Positions 1 to 9,750 of a stretch of 40,127 nucleotides of DNA are shown piece by piece. The notes beneath the pieces are model-generated. The model did no database searches. It was given only the letters and a program-made list of their open reading frames with translations, and was not told where the DNA came from. The stretch spans positions 1 through 40,127 of the forward strand of contig NZ_FUWR01000023.1 in assembly GCF_900167465.1 (NCBI RefSeq), given 5' to 3'. The DNA is from Trichlorobacter thiogenes. Lineage in GTDB: Bacteria > Desulfobacterota > Desulfuromonadia > Geobacterales > Pseudopelobacteraceae. Each line of letters starts with the position of its first letter. Positions within the stretch are counted from its first letter, which is position 1. The position numbers and the translations under genes are program-made.

Positions 1-177
1 CAAGGTGTCATAGCCGGGACCAGGTTTGCCGCATCTGGAACAGACAGGCTGCCTGTTCTTGCGGGGGCGGATCTCAATGTCAAGGACCGTGCGCTGTCCC
101 TTGTTTCGCTGGTGGACAGCGCCATACACAAAACCTTGATGCGGTTGAACGAAATTCAGTATAGACTTGAGCTGCAT
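1..177 (-). CDS. ISL3-family transposase, N-terminal part (cut by window edge)
   Basis: Reading the minus strand from an ATG at 175-177 gives 59 residues to the window edge without a stop. They begin MQLKSILNFV and contain a Cys-x-x-Cys pair (CSRCGKPGPGYDTL), which is the N-terminal zinc-binding region typical of ISL3-family transposases. A clear ribosome binding site (AAGGAGAG) lies just upstream. The catalytic DDE domain would lie outside the window, so whether the transposase is intact cannot be judged. The matching terminal inverted repeat at 305-319 supports the family call. Confidence 0.8.
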   Translation of the reverse strand, partial: MQLKSILNFVQPHQGFVYGAVHQRNKGQRTVLDIEIRPRKNRQPVCSRCGKPGPGYDTL

Positions 178-304
178 CCCGCTCTCCTTGTCTGTATTGG
201 GTTTCTTGGTCGAAACACACAATGACAGATTTGTAGGCGGGATGCTCTATTTCGTTCACCAGGTAGCTGCTCAGACCATCTTCGGCAGGTCAGTTACCCA
301 TAAA

Positions 305-319
305 TTCTGCGGAAGAACC
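305..319 (-). repeat. Terminal inverted repeat of the ISL3-type element
   Basis: On the minus strand the element begins GGTTCTTCCGCAGAA, matching the GG-x-TCTTC style ends of ISL3-family elements, 128 bases upstream of the transposase start. ISL3 elements usually duplicate 8 bases at the target. The next 8 bases (AAAAATAT, 320-327) are AT-rich and would be one copy, but the other end is outside the window. Confidence 0.65.
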
Positions 320-438
320 AAAAATATTATGATTTTGTTCGTTCCTTTGATGCCTGGAAGTGCAGTTGCTGCGGAGATGTCGTTGATTCAACCATACTTC
401 AGAACAGGGCCCGGTGCAGTAGCAGCTTTCTTGGCTGA
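320..438 (+). pseudogene. 3' remnant of a small zinc-ribbon-like protein
   Basis: In the frame 322-438 the bases next to the insertion sequence encode KYYDFVRSF, then WKCSCCGDVVDSTILQNR, ending at TGA 436-438. The Cys-x-x-Cys-Gly-Asp followed by an Asn-Arg pair resembles the end of short zinc-ribbon proteins seen in Geobacter relatives (recalled, not searched). No start codon with a ribosome binding site exists between the element end and the Cys motif, so the 5' part is probably on the far side of the element. The alternative is that this is non-coding and the motif is chance. Confidence 0.35.
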
Positions 439-468
439 CCGATAAACAGAATTTCAAGATTGATCACA

Positions 469-501
469 GGGGAATCCAGCTATGGGTTCCCCTTTTTGTT
501 T
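469..501 (+). terminator. Intrinsic terminator upstream of rph
   Basis: A 9-bp stem with one G-U pair (469-477 with 484-492) and a 6-base loop is followed by TTTTTGTTT. It ends whatever transcript comes from the left, probably that of the broken small gene, and isolates rph. Confidence 0.75.
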
Positions 502-528
502 GACAGCAGGTGCCGTAATCCGTACATT
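500..528 (+). promoter_or_regulatory. Putative sigma-70 promoter for rph operon
   Basis: TTGACA at 500-505 is a perfect -35 box. A 17-base spacer leads to TACATT (523-528), a 4/6 match to the -10 box. It directly follows the terminator and lies 32 bases before the rph start. Confidence 0.5.
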
Positions 529-560
529 TTCTCCACTTTAGACAGCCAAGGAGCATCATA

Positions 561-1277
561 ATGGTACGAGCAGGACGGAGTTTGCAGCAGTTACGCCCCA
601 TTAGTATAACACGTCACTTTATCAAGCACCCGGAAGGTGCTGTTTTGGTTGAGTTTGGAGACACCAGAGTCATCTGCACCGCCTCGATAGAGGAGTCTGT
701 TCCGCCGTTTCTGCGTGGTAAAGGTACCGGCTGGGTCACTGCTGAATACTCCATGCTGCCCCGTGCTACCCATACCCGTTCTTCCCGTGAGGCTGCCAAA
801 GGTAAGCAAAGTGGCAGAACACTTGAAATTCAGCGTCTGATCGGACGTTCTCTGCGGGCTGTGACTGACATGGCCAAGCTGGGTGAGCGCACCATCTATC
901 TGGATTGTGATGTGATCCAGGCAGATGGCGGCACTCGCACCGCCTCCATTACCGGCGCGTATGTGGCCTTGGTTGATGCAATTTCGTCTTTGCTGGCCCA
1001 GGGCAAGATTGCTGAAAGTCCGCTCAAAGAAGCTGTGGCTGCAGTCAGCGTGGGGATTGTAGATGGCCAGGCTCTGCTTGATCTTGATTATCAGGAGGAT
1101 TCCAGCGCTGAAGTGGACATGAACTTTGTTATGACATCCTCAGGCCGGTTTGTTGAGGTGCAGGGCACAGCTGAGGCAGAGCCATTTACTCTTGAGCAGA
1201 TGGATGCCATGCGTAACCTGGCCATGACAGGTATCAACCAGCTGTTTACCCATCAACAGGAGGCCTTGTCGCGATGA
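561..1277 (+). CDS. rph: Ribonuclease PH
   Basis: RNase PH is a phosphorolytic 3'-5' exoribonuclease that trims tRNA precursors and releases nucleoside diphosphates. The 238-residue product has the family length and its conserved blocks: [19 protein letters not shown], which carries a phosphate-binding Arg; [16 protein letters not shown]; and [17 protein letters not shown] with the acidic metal site. The ATG follows an AAGGAG ribosome binding site. The TGA overlaps the ATG of rdgB (ATGA), so the two are translationally coupled. It is the first gene of a run that continues through the dipeptide permeases. Confidence 0.97.
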   Translation: MVRAGRSLQQLRPISITRHFIKHPEGAVLVEFGDTRVICTASIEESVPPFLRGKGTGWVTAEYSMLPRATHTRSSREAAKGKQSGRTLEIQRLIGRSLRAVTDMAKLGERTIYLDCDVIQADGGTRTASITGAYVALVDAISSLLAQGKIAESPLKEAVAAVSVGIVDGQALLDLDYQEDSSAEVDMNFVMTSSGRFVEVQGTAEAEPFTLEQMDAMRNLAMTGINQLFTHQQEALSR

Positions 1278-1864
1278 AGCAGTTGCTGGTTGCCACCCGG
1301 AACCGGGGCAAGATCAAGGAGATCAGGGCGCTACTGGATGGCCTGGTGGAAGAGGTTATCTGTGGGGCGGATCTGCCGGATCTGCTGGAGACGGTTGAGG
1401 ATGGCGCCACCTTTAGTGACAATGCCTTGAAAAAGGCTCGTGAGGCCTGCAAGGCCACTGGTCTGCCAACCCTGGCCGATGATTCCGGATTGGTGGTAGA
1501 TGGGCTTGATGGTCGTCCAGGTGTGTTCTCTGCCCGTTTTGCAGGGCCTGATGCAGATGATGGCGCTAACAATCTCAAACTTTTACAGGAAGTAGCTGGT
1601 GTACCACAGTCTGAGCGCGGCGCAGCCTTTGTCTGCAGTATGGCCTATGTCAGCCCTGCTGGTGTTGAACAGCTGTTTGAGGGCAGGGTAGGGGGTACGA
1701 TTATTGATCAACCCAAGGGGGAGCATGGCTTTGGTTATGATCCCCTCTTTCTGGTGAATGGGTATCAGCAGACCATGGCAGAACTGCCGTTGGATGAAAA
1801 AAACCGGATCAGTCACCGAGGCCAGGCCTTGCAAGCCTTTAAGCAGTACCTTGGTGGAGCATAG
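1274..1864 (+). CDS. rdgB: XTP/dITP pyrophosphatase (RdgB/HAM1)
   Basis: This house-cleaning enzyme hydrolyses non-canonical purine triphosphates (dITP, XTP) to monophosphates, keeping them out of DNA and RNA. It has 196 residues, the normal length. Family motifs are [11 protein letters not shown] near the N-terminus (nucleotide contact), the metal-binding DDSG at residues 69-72 within [21 protein letters not shown] (the phrase has 21 letters in the protein; only its core is cited as a motif), HGFGYDPLF, and KNRISHRG near the C-terminus. It overlaps rph by 4 bases, a common pairing in bacteria, and its TAG abuts the ATG of the next gene with no gap. Confidence 0.96.
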   Translation: MKQLLVATRNRGKIKEIRALLDGLVEEVICGADLPDLLETVEDGATFSDNALKKAREACKATGLPTLADDSGLVVDGLDGRPGVFSARFAGPDADDGANNLKLLQEVAGVPQSERGAAFVCSMAYVSPAGVEQLFEGRVGGTIIDQPKGEHGFGYDPLFLVNGYQQTMAELPLDEKNRISHRGQALQAFKQYLGGA

Positions 1865-2839
1865 ATGACCACCTACCTGCTCAAACGGATAGCCATGCTG
1901 GTACCATTGATGCTTGGGATCACCCTAATCACCTTTACGGTTATTCATCTGGCACCGGGTGAGCCGGTGGATATGCAGATGGCCATGAACCCCAAGGTTG
2001 GCAAAGAGGCCAGAGAGCGTCTGACCAAGTTCTACGGTCTGGATAAACCGCTCCATGAACAGTATTTTACCTGGCTGGGCAGGCTGGCCAGGCTTGATCT
2101 GGGCCGCTCCTTTTCCAGTGATAACCGTCCGGTACTGGACAAGATCAAGGAACGTCTGCCGATCACTCTTTCGCTTAATCTGGTGGCTCTGATTATTGAG
2201 TTTGGTCTTGCGATTCCGATCGGGGTGCTGGCTGCGCTCAAAAGAAATTCGCATTTTGATAAAGGAACAACTGTCTTTGTTTATTTGGGCATAGCTATGC
2301 CCAATTTTTGGCTTGCACTACTACTAATGTATCTGTTTGGAGTTAAGCTAAGTTGGTTGCCAATTTCAAATCTTCATACTCTCGGGTATGAGTCGTACTC
2401 GTGGGTTGCTCAGGTTTGGGATTTGGTAAAACATCTGATTTTACCCCTCATAGTCGCCTCATTTGGGTCTTTGGCTGGAGTTTCCAGATATATGCGATCT
2501 GGCATGCTGGGCGTGATTGGTCAAGACTACATTGTTACGGCGCGTGCTAAGGGCCTTTCTGAACGAGTGGTTATTTGGAAACATGCTCTTCGTAATGCGC
2601 TTTTACCATTAGTTACATTGCTTGGGTTTTCTGTGCCCGGTCTTATTGGTGGTAGCGTTATAATTGAAACAATCTTCTCAATTCCTGGTATGGGGCAACT
2701 ATTCTATCAGGGGGTCATGTCTCGTGATTACCCTGTGGTAATGGGTATACTTGTGATTGGTGCTTTTCTGACCTTACTTGGTAATTTACTGGCAGATATT
2801 GGTTATGCATTTGCTGACCCTCGTGTAAGGTTGAGGTGA
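1865..2839 (+). CDS. dppB: Peptide/nickel-type ABC transporter permease, DppB/OppB family
   Basis: This is an inner-membrane permease subunit of a dipeptide/oligopeptide (or nickel) ABC importer. The 324 residues have the usual architecture: an N-terminal transmembrane helix starting [12 protein letters not shown], a periplasmic loop, then a five-helix permease domain with the ATPase-coupling EAA-like loop [19 protein letters not shown]. The ATG directly follows the rdgB stop, with GGTGGAG inside rdgB as ribosome binding site. It pairs with the DppC gene 6 bases downstream. No substrate-binding protein is adjacent, so the substrate cannot be stated. From about residue 126 onward the DNA turns AT-rich and its codon use differs sharply from the first third. 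Confidence 0.93.
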   Translation: MTTYLLKRIAMLVPLMLGITLITFTVIHLAPGEPVDMQMAMNPKVGKEARERLTKFYGLDKPLHEQYFTWLGRLARLDLGRSFSSDNRPVLDKIKERLPITLSLNLVALIIEFGLAIPIGVLAALKRNSHFDKGTTVFVYLGIAMPNFWLALLLMYLFGVKLSWLPISNLHTLGYESYSWVAQVWDLVKHLILPLIVASFGSLAGVSRYMRSGMLGVIGQDYIVTARAKGLSERVVIWKHALRNALLPLVTLLGFSVPGLIGGSVIIETIFSIPGMGQLFYQGVMSRDYPVVMGILVIGAFLTLLGNLLADIGYAFADPRVRLR

Positions 2840-2845
2840 CCTATA

Positions 2846-3697
2846 GTGATTAAAAACAGTTACTTAATATCAATCCTATGGCCAAGGATAAAATGTAACA
2901 GGTTAGCAGTGATGGGGATAAGTGTTGTCAGTATATTGCTGCTCTTAGCTTTACTTGCTCCAATAATTTCACCGTATAATCCAACAGAAATACATGCAGT
3001 GCATGTGCTTTCTCCACCCAATTGGTCACATTGGTGCGGTACTGATGAGCTTGGAAGAGATGTATTAAGTCGAATGCTGTATGGAGCTAGAATTTCTCTA
3101 ATGGTTGGTTTTGTAGCAATCGGTATTGCAGTTACTATTGGGTCATTGGTGGGGCTTGCATCCGGGTACTATGGTGGGTGGGTTGATACTCTCTTAATGC
3201 GTTTTGTTGATGTGATGCTATGTTTTCCTACGTTTTTTTTAATATTGGCAGTCATAGCATTTTTAAGCCCATCTATCTGGATCATCATGGCGGTGATCGG
3301 TCTGACCGGCTGGATGGGGGTGGCTCGCTTGGTCCGAGCGGAAGTACTCGTTATTCGTGAGATGGACTACATCCTGGCTGCCCGTTGCATCGGCTGCTCA
3401 GACTTGCGGATTATTCTGCGTCATATTCTTCCCAATGCCCTGTCACCGGTGTTAGTGGCAGCTACGCTGGGGGTCGCCGGGGCTATTCTGACTGAATCGG
3501 CCCTGTCGTTTCTTGGGATCGGTGTACAACCGCCAACCCCAAGTTGGGGGAATATTCTGACTTCTGGCAAGGACTATATTGAATTTGCCTGGTGGCTTTC
3601 CCTGTTTCCTGGACTAGCCATCCTGGTAACCGTACTTGCTTATAACCTGCTGGGTGAGGGGATCCGTGATGCCCTTGATCCGCGAACCATGAAATAA
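2846..3697 (+). CDS. dppC: Peptide/nickel-type ABC transporter permease, DppC/OppC family
   Basis: This is the second permease of the same importer, 283 residues. It starts at GTG 2846, which is preceded at the right distance by GAGGTGA. It has the N-terminal helix (LAVMGISVVSILLLLALLAP), the HWCGTDELGRDVLSRMLYG loop typical of DppC/OppC, and a coupling loop YILAARCIGCSDLRIILRH before LPNALSPV. The first ~145 codons are AT-rich (row 2881-2940 is 40% GC). The remainder switches abruptly at about 3280 to the local ~60% GC style. The boundary lies inside one uninterrupted reading frame. Confidence 0.93.
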   Translation: MIKNSYLISILWPRIKCNRLAVMGISVVSILLLLALLAPIISPYNPTEIHAVHVLSPPNWSHWCGTDELGRDVLSRMLYGARISLMVGFVAIGIAVTIGSLVGLASGYYGGWVDTLLMRFVDVMLCFPTFFLILAVIAFLSPSIWIIMAVIGLTGWMGVARLVRAEVLVIREMDYILAARCIGCSDLRIILRHILPNALSPVLVAATLGVAGAILTESALSFLGIGVQPPTPSWGNILTSGKDYIEFAWWLSLFPGLAILVTVLAYNLLGEGIRDALDPRTMK

Positions 3698-3709
3698 TAC
3701 GGGAGTTGT

Positions 3710-4198
3710 ATGACTGAGATTGTTTTTGATCATGAAGATTTTGATTTTGAGACCATGGAAGAGGAACTGAAGGCTGATGAGCAGTGCCAGAGGCTGCTTC
3801 AGCAGTTTTATATCTGGTTGCAGCAATCTGGCCTGACACCGGAACATGCCTCAGAGCTTGCTTACAGTGCAGATTACTATCTGCGGGATTATGTGCTTGA
3901 TTTTCTGCAGCGTAATGCTCTGCGGCCGCAAGCAGGCCAGGTACATTATTTTGCCAGTAACTGGTACATTACCCGTACTCTGGAACCTGAAATGGCGGTA
4001 CTTGAACGGCATCTTGAGGCAATTGCAGCCCTGTACCGTTTTATGCATGAGCTGAACCTGGTGAATTCTGATCAGCTTGATCAGATGCTGAAGGAAACCA
4101 CTCAGCTGGAATGTTACCAGCAACGGATAGCGTCTTTCCTTGCCCTGGCTGGTGAAGGCTACGAAGAGTGGGATCGTGCCTGCCAGCTCGAAAAGTAA
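3710..4198 (+). CDS. Unknown helical protein, 162 residues
   Basis: I do not recognise this family. The product is acidic at the N-terminus (DHEDFDFETMEEEL), has no signal peptide or membrane segment, and looks wholly alpha-helical, with many aromatic residues in the middle (YSADYYLRDYVLDFL, HYFASNWYITRTL). A GGGAG ribosome binding site precedes the ATG. It lies 12 bases after dppC and 14 bases before the methyltransferase, so it is probably co-transcribed with both. No catalytic motif is visible. A helical binding or adaptor role is possible but unsupported. Confidence 0.75.
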   Translation: MTEIVFDHEDFDFETMEEELKADEQCQRLLQQFYIWLQQSGLTPEHASELAYSADYYLRDYVLDFLQRNALRPQAGQVHYFASNWYITRTLEPEMAVLERHLEAIAALYRFMHELNLVNSDQLDQMLKETTQLECYQQRIASFLALAGEGYEEWDRACQLEK

Positions 4199-4212
4199 AG
4201 GAGTCAGTTTAC

Positions 4213-4842
4213 ATGACGCAACATATTCGCCCTGATTTTGATAGTCGTGCCAGCCAGTGGGATAATCTGCCCCGTCGAGTGGCTTTGGCCAGGGCCGTGG
4301 TGGAGGCAATCATTGCTGAAGCTGATCCGCAACCGGGTATGCGGATGCTTGATTATGGTGCCGGCACTGGATTAGTAACTCTGGGGCTTCTGCCATTAGT
4401 CAGGGAGGCGATTGCCGTTGACAGTTCCCGTGGTATGTTGGAGCAGCTTGAAACCAAGGCCAAAGAAGCTGGCATTACCAATCTGCAGACCTGTTTTATT
4501 GATCTGGATTCAGAATGGCATCTGCCCCAGGGGATTGACCTGCTGGTCAGCAGTATGACCATGCATCATGTGCCGGAACCGGCTCCGCTTATGGCCCACT
4601 TCAAGGAATGTATGAATCCAGGTGCGCAGCTCTGCATTGCTGATCTGGAGCTGGAGGATGGCAGCTTCCATGATGACGCAACCGGTATTCCTCACAAAGG
4701 CTTTAGCGTTAAGGATATGGAAGGCTATTTCCGTGAAGCCGGGTTTGTTGATGTTAGAACGGTCTTGGTGATAGCCGTGAAGAAAGAACGGGAAGGTGCA
4801 ATTCAGGAATATCCGGTTAACCTGACCATCGGGAAAGCTTGA
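4213..4842 (+). CDS. Class I SAM-dependent methyltransferase
   Basis: This soluble methyltransferase of 209 residues belongs to the UbiE/BioC-like Methyltransf_11/25 group. Motif I is LDYGAGTGL (residues 46-54). It is followed by the acidic VDSS after strand 2 (ribose contact), then SSMTMHHVPEP in the motif IV region and a KDMEGYFREAGF segment typical of small-molecule methyltransferases of this type. The start at 4213 is chosen over an upstream in-frame ATG (4168) because AAAGGAG lies 10 bases before it and the extra 15 residues would overlap the preceding gene. The substrate is unknown. Confidence 0.88.
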   Translation: MTQHIRPDFDSRASQWDNLPRRVALARAVVEAIIAEADPQPGMRMLDYGAGTGLVTLGLLPLVREAIAVDSSRGMLEQLETKAKEAGITNLQTCFIDLDSEWHLPQGIDLLVSSMTMHHVPEPAPLMAHFKECMNPGAQLCIADLELEDGSFHDDATGIPHKGFSVKDMEGYFREAGFVDVRTVLVIAVKKEREGAIQEYPVNLTIGKA

Positions 4843-4858
4843 GCATTCCTGCGATTGA

Positions 4859-4887
4859 TTGACATCTGGAGCAATTTAACTTAGAAA
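4859..4887 (+). promoter_or_regulatory. Putative sigma-70 promoter for the HDOD gene
   Basis: TTGACA at 4859-4864 is a perfect -35 box, followed by a 17-base spacer and TAGAAA at 4882-4887 (4/6 match). It lies in the 90-base gap before the HDOD start, which has an AGGAGG ribosome binding site. Confidence 0.5.
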
Positions 4888-4932
4888 TGACAAAATTTAA
4901 CATTTTCCGGATAGTTCCTGCAGGAGGGATGC

Positions 4933-5772
4933 ATGTCCCAGGTCGCATTGCCTGAAACCGTTAGAAAACTGCTGGCCTCACAACCGATTGAGCTGCCCAT
5001 CTTCCATCCGGTTGCGTTGAAGCTGCAGCGTATGCTGTCAGACTATGACTTTACCGTTGATGAGGTGGCGCAGATTGCCAATGAAGATCAGTCGCTGGCC
5101 AGCCAGATGCTGAAGATGGCCAACTCGCCCATGTATATGGGGCGTACCAAGGTGGCCACCATCAAGGAAGCGGTAATCAGGCTTGGTGCCCAGCAGGTTA
5201 TCAATATTGCCATCGCTGCTTCACAGGCATCGGCACATGCTTCAGATAACCCGGCCCTGAATGCCTATATGAAAGAGCTCTGGCTGCACAGCCATGGCTC
5301 TGCACTGGGAGCACGCTGGCTGGCACACAACTGCGGCATGCGTGGGATTGCGGATGAGATCTATCTTGCTGCCCTGTTGCATGACGTGGGTAAACTGTAT
5401 CTGGTAAAGGCGATTGAGCGACTGGTTAAGGCGGGTGTGATCAGCTCAATGTTTGATGATGACCTGATCATGGAGATCTTTGAGGCGATGCATGTTGAGC
5501 AGGGCTTTCGTCTGATGCAGCACTGGAACTTCCCATCCATGTACTGTGATGTGATCAGGGATCATCACCTGGAAGAATGGGATCCAGTCAACAAGATGCT
5601 GGCCATTGTCCGGTTTGTGAACCAGGCTTGTCATAAGGTTGGGCTTGGATTGAAGAAAGAGCCTGATTTGGCGCTTCATTTGACGTTAGAGGCAGAAGTG
5701 CTTGATATTGGTGAACTGCAGATTGCAGAGCTTGAGTCGCTTCTGATTGAGTCCCGTGAAGCAGAGTTTTAA
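4933..5772 (+). CDS. HDOD-domain signalling protein
   Basis: A stand-alone HDOD domain of 279 residues. HDOD proteins are HD-phosphohydrolase relatives abundant in deltaproteobacterial-type genomes and act in signalling, mostly without proven enzymatic activity. The sequence shows the N-terminal LPIFHPVALKLQRML start, EDQSLASQMLKMANSPMY, IKEAVIRLGAQQVINIA and an HD pair at residues 150-151 (LLHDVGKL). There is no receiver or GGDEF partner domain. AGGAGG lies 6 bases before the ATG. It has its own promoter and ends in a strong hairpin shared with pgi. Its target pathway is not visible from context. Confidence 0.92.
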   Translation: MSQVALPETVRKLLASQPIELPIFHPVALKLQRMLSDYDFTVDEVAQIANEDQSLASQMLKMANSPMYMGRTKVATIKEAVIRLGAQQVINIAIAASQASAHASDNPALNAYMKELWLHSHGSALGARWLAHNCGMRGIADEIYLAALLHDVGKLYLVKAIERLVKAGVISSMFDDDLIMEIFEAMHVEQGFRLMQHWNFPSMYCDVIRDHHLEEWDPVNKMLAIVRFVNQACHKVGLGLKKEPDLALHLTLEAEVLDIGELQIAELESLLIESREAEF

Positions 5773-5800
5773 CGAATAACGGTGCTTCTGGTGTTAAAAT

Positions 5801-5834
5801 AACGCCCCTTCAAGTGATCTTGAAGGGGCGTTTC
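5801..5834. terminator. Bidirectional terminator between HDOD gene and pgi
   Basis: A long near-perfect stem (about 15 bp, core CGCCCCTTCAAG with CTTGAAGGGGCG) and a tiny loop sit between two convergent genes. T-rich on the plus side (TTTCTGTT) and, on the minus strand, TTATTTTAAC follow the stem, so it can serve both transcripts. Confidence 0.85.
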
Positions 5835-5841
5835 TGTTGGT

Positions 5842-7359
5842 TTAATGGCTCTGCAACCGGCGTAGTATGGCATACACTATTTCCACCTGTTCCGGTACTC
5901 CAATCGCTTCAGCGACTTTTTCAGGCGATGGCAGATCAGCATGCCCTTGTACAAATGCCTGTACCTTCTTCTGTAACTCAATCACTGTCCCAGCTGCTTT
6001 TTTGCCTGCCTCAACCCCTGGCTGGTGATAGGCGTTGATATTGACTAATGACGCATATAGGCCAACTGTCCGCTCAAACAGGGCGATCAGGGCACCGATG
6101 GTGGCTGCGTCAATCCTTTCCACCGTGATGGTCATGGATTCCCGCCCCTTTTCTGACAAAGCCTGTCTGGTGCCGTACAGGAAACCAAACAGGAAATCAC
6201 CGCTGGTCACTCCCTGCTCAACCTGCATGGAGCTGCCCTGACGATCCTGCAGCACCTCAATAAAGGTCACAAAGAAGTTGTGTACCCCTTCACGCAACTG
6301 CTGCACATAGGCGTGTTGATCGGTAGAGCCTTTGTTTCCGTACACCGTCAGCCCTTGACCCACGACGTTGCCATCCAGGTCTAACTGTTTTCCGATTGAT
6401 TCCATGATCAGTTGCTGCAGATAGCGGGAGAAGAGCAGCAGGCGGTCTTTATAGGGCAGCATCACCATATCCTTATCGCCGTTTCCACCGGTGGCATGGT
6501 GCCACATCAGGGCCATCAAGCTGGCTGGATTAAAGGTGGCAATCCTGCTGCGGGTGATCTGGTCACAGGTCTGTGCGCCGCGTAGCAGCTCTCTGATGTT
6601 GATTCCCTGCAGTGCTGCCGGTAAAAGTCCCACAGCTGAGGTAACCGAGGTGCGGCCACCGACCCAGTCCCACATGGGAAAGCGGGTGATCCAGCCTTCA
6701 GCCACAGCCAGTTTGTCCAGTTGACTGCCATTGCCGGTAATGGCTACAGCCTGCTTGCTAAAATCAAGCCCGGCGCGTTGCCATGCTGCCTGGGCCTCCA
6801 GCATGCCGTTGCGGGTCTCTTTGGTGGAGCCACTTTTGGAGATTACAATCACCAGACAGTCAGAGAGGTTGCCGATCTGACTGAAGACCCGGTCCATACC
6901 ATCTGGGTCAGTGTTGTCCAGAAAGTAGGGTGTCATTTTGTCAGTACTGTTGCCTAGGGCATCAGCCACAAACTGGGGGCCCAGGGCTGAACCGCCAATC
7001 CCGATTATCAATAGTTTGGTAAAGGTCTTGTTACCTGGAGCGCAGATTTTGCCGGAATGAATGTCAGCGCTAAAAGACTCAATCAGGTCAACGGTGGATT
7101 CGATCTGCTGCTGGATTTCCGGTGTGGGAGCAAGGGTAGGGGTGCGTAGCCAGTAATGACCAACCATGCGGCCTTCATCAGGGTTGGCAATGCTGCCCTG
7201 TTCAAGGGCAAGCATTGCATCAAACGCCTGTTGCATGGCAGGTTCCATCCGGTTCAGGAACTCATCGTCAAAATTCATTCGGCTGATATCAAGCCAGAGG
7301 CCGATCTCAGGGCAGTGGCAGAGGTGCTGCTGAAAGCGGTTCCAGGTATTTGTCGGCAT
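5842..7359 (-). CDS. pgi: Glucose-6-phosphate isomerase
   Basis: Interconverts glucose-6-phosphate and fructose-6-phosphate in glycolysis/gluconeogenesis. The product has 505 residues, shorter than the ~549 of E. coli but within the range of the family. Motifs visible are GIGGSALGP (residues 120-128), SKSGSTKET (174-182, phosphate binding), [10 protein letters not shown], a [12 protein letters not shown] block carrying the catalytic Glu, [13 protein letters not shown] with the catalytic His, and a Lys in [10 protein letters not shown] near the C-terminus. AAGGAG precedes the ATG. It lies downstream of eno on the same strand, but a terminator intervenes, so it may have its own promoter in 7360-7430. 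Confidence 0.97.
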   Translation of the reverse strand: MPTNTWNRFQQHLCHCPEIGLWLDISRMNFDDEFLNRMEPAMQQAFDAMLALEQGSIANPDEGRMVGHYWLRTPTLAPTPEIQQQIESTVDLIESFSADIHSGKICAPGNKTFTKLLIIGIGGSALGPQFVADALGNSTDKMTPYFLDNTDPDGMDRVFSQIGNLSDCLVIVISKSGSTKETRNGMLEAQAAWQRAGLDFSKQAVAITGNGSQLDKLAVAEGWITRFPMWDWVGGRTSVTSAVGLLPAALQGINIRELLRGAQTCDQITRSRIATFNPASLMALMWHHATGGNGDKDMVMLPYKDRLLLFSRYLQQLIMESIGKQLDLDGNVVGQGLTVYGNKGSTDQHAYVQQLREGVHNFFVTFIEVLQDRQGSSMQVEQGVTSGDFLFGFLYGTRQALSEKGRESMTITVERIDAATIGALIALFERTVGLYASLVNINAYHQPGVEAGKKAAGTVIELQKKVQAFVQGHADLPSPEKVAEAIGVPEQVEIVYAILRRLQSH

Positions 7360-7429
7360 TGGTTTGCTCCTTCTGGTGGATGATGCTGTACCTATACCAC
7401 AGGCTGTTGGAAAATCCAGATCAGTGGCC

Positions 7430-7464
7430 CCAAAAACAAAGGGCGGGGATAACCCCGCCCTTTG
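7430..7464 (-). terminator. Intrinsic terminator of eno
   Basis: On the minus strand a perfect 12-bp stem (CAAAGGGCGGGG / CCCCGCCCTTTG, 7437-7448 with 7453-7464) closes a 4-base loop and is followed by TTTTTGG. It lies 26 bases after the eno stop. Confidence 0.9.
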
Positions 7465-7489
7465 AATACTTTTAATTGAAGCTTTAAAA

Positions 7490-8857
<1,368 letters not shown>

Positions 8858-8868
8858 TTACAACCAAC

Positions 8869-9750
8869 TTATAGTTTTGCAGGTGGCGCTGTTCCTGTTT
8901 CACCTGCCAGTTCATCATAGACCGCCAACGCCTTGATGGTATTGGTAATTCTTACTCCCTGGGTTTCAAAGGTCTTCAGTCGGGTATTAAACAGCTCGGT
9001 CTGGGTCTTGAGGTTGCCTGAGCTTTCAGTCAGAAAACTTTTTTCCTGTTGGCTGTCCTCTTTTTTCTTAAATACCCCTTTGACCTTGTGCAGGTACTCA
9101 TCGCCGGTGCTGAGGTAGTTGTTTAATCCAACCAGAAACGCCTGTGCGCTGGCAGAGAGATCTGCAATGCTGTTCAGTTGATGCTGTGCCTCAAGCATGC
9201 TCTTTAAAAAAGGACCATCGGCAAAGGCATGTACGTCAGCCAGAGCCTTGGGATCAGGCTGATTGGGATCAAGTGCTGATGCCTGGTTGATAAGTTGCTG
9301 CGAAGCTTGCAAGTAGCTGTTAAGTGATTTGGAAGTGCTGCCAAGGCTTAAGGTAAACTGAGCCACAAATTTTGAGAAAAACGCAGCCTGTCCGGCATAG
9401 GGGATCGGCAGAAATTTAGCAACGGTAGCCGCTGCAGAACCTGCCTGAATATAGCGGCTGTAGGATGCCAGATTGGTGTTCATCCAGGCGGCGTACCGTT
9501 CAAAATCACCGATCAGGGCTCGTTGGCCCTTGATGTCATCCATGGCCTGATGGAATTTTGCCAGTTTACGTTGCTGCAACAGGCTGAGGGTAAGGCATCT
9601 GGGCAGTTCACATTGGTGTGGCTTGCTGGTTACTTCCAACGGGTGCATGGTCGTGACAACCGGCTGGGCAACCGGTGCTGTCTCTGCTGCCAAAACCGCA
9701 GTGGCAACTGCAGCTATGAATGATACGGTTAATGCAGTGGTTCTGATCAT
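8869..9750 (-). CDS. Secreted protein of unknown function
   Basis: I do not recognise this family. The 293-residue product starts MIRTTALTV with a typical Sec signal peptide (hydrophobic 6-21, likely cleavage near AAE at 21-23). The mature part has two close cysteines (HQCELPRC, possible disulphide), a glycine/alanine-rich hydrophobic stretch (KFLPIPYAGQAAFFSKFV) and long helical, Gln/Ser/Lys-rich regions with coiled-coil character. The start is fixed by an ATGA overlap with the end of the upstream tgt gene; an in-frame extension upstream would be tgt antiframe sequence without a signal peptide. It is translationally coupled to a tRNA-modifying enzyme, which gives no functional clue. Confidence 0.75.
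   Translation of the reverse strand: MIRTTALTVSFIAAVATAVLAAETAPVAQPVVTTMHPLEVTSKPHQCELPRCLTLSLLQQRKLAKFHQAMDDIKGQRALIGDFERYAAWMNTNLASYSRYIQAGSAAATVAKFLPIPYAGQAAFFSKFVAQFTLSLGSTSKSLNSYLQASQQLINQASALDPNQPDPKALADVHAFADGPFLKSMLEAQHQLNSIADLSASAQAFLVGLNNYLSTGDEYLHKVKGVFKKKEDSQQEKSFLTESSGNLKTQTELFNTRLKTFETQGVRITNTIKALAVYDELAGETGTAPPAKL

Larger units (their letters stand above)
1..319 (-). mobile_element. ISL3-family insertion sequence, one end only
   Basis: The element consists of the transposase start (1-177), an untranslated stretch (178-304) and the terminal repeat ending at 319. Only the transposase-promoter end is visible. It sits directly against the remains of a small zinc-ribbon-like reading frame, so the insertion may have broken a gene. 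Confidence 0.7.

Noticed and set aside
167-445. A 92-codon plus-strand open frame
   Set aside because: It runs antisense through the IS end and then into the remnant in a different frame from the Cys motif; no ribosome binding site and no family resemblance.
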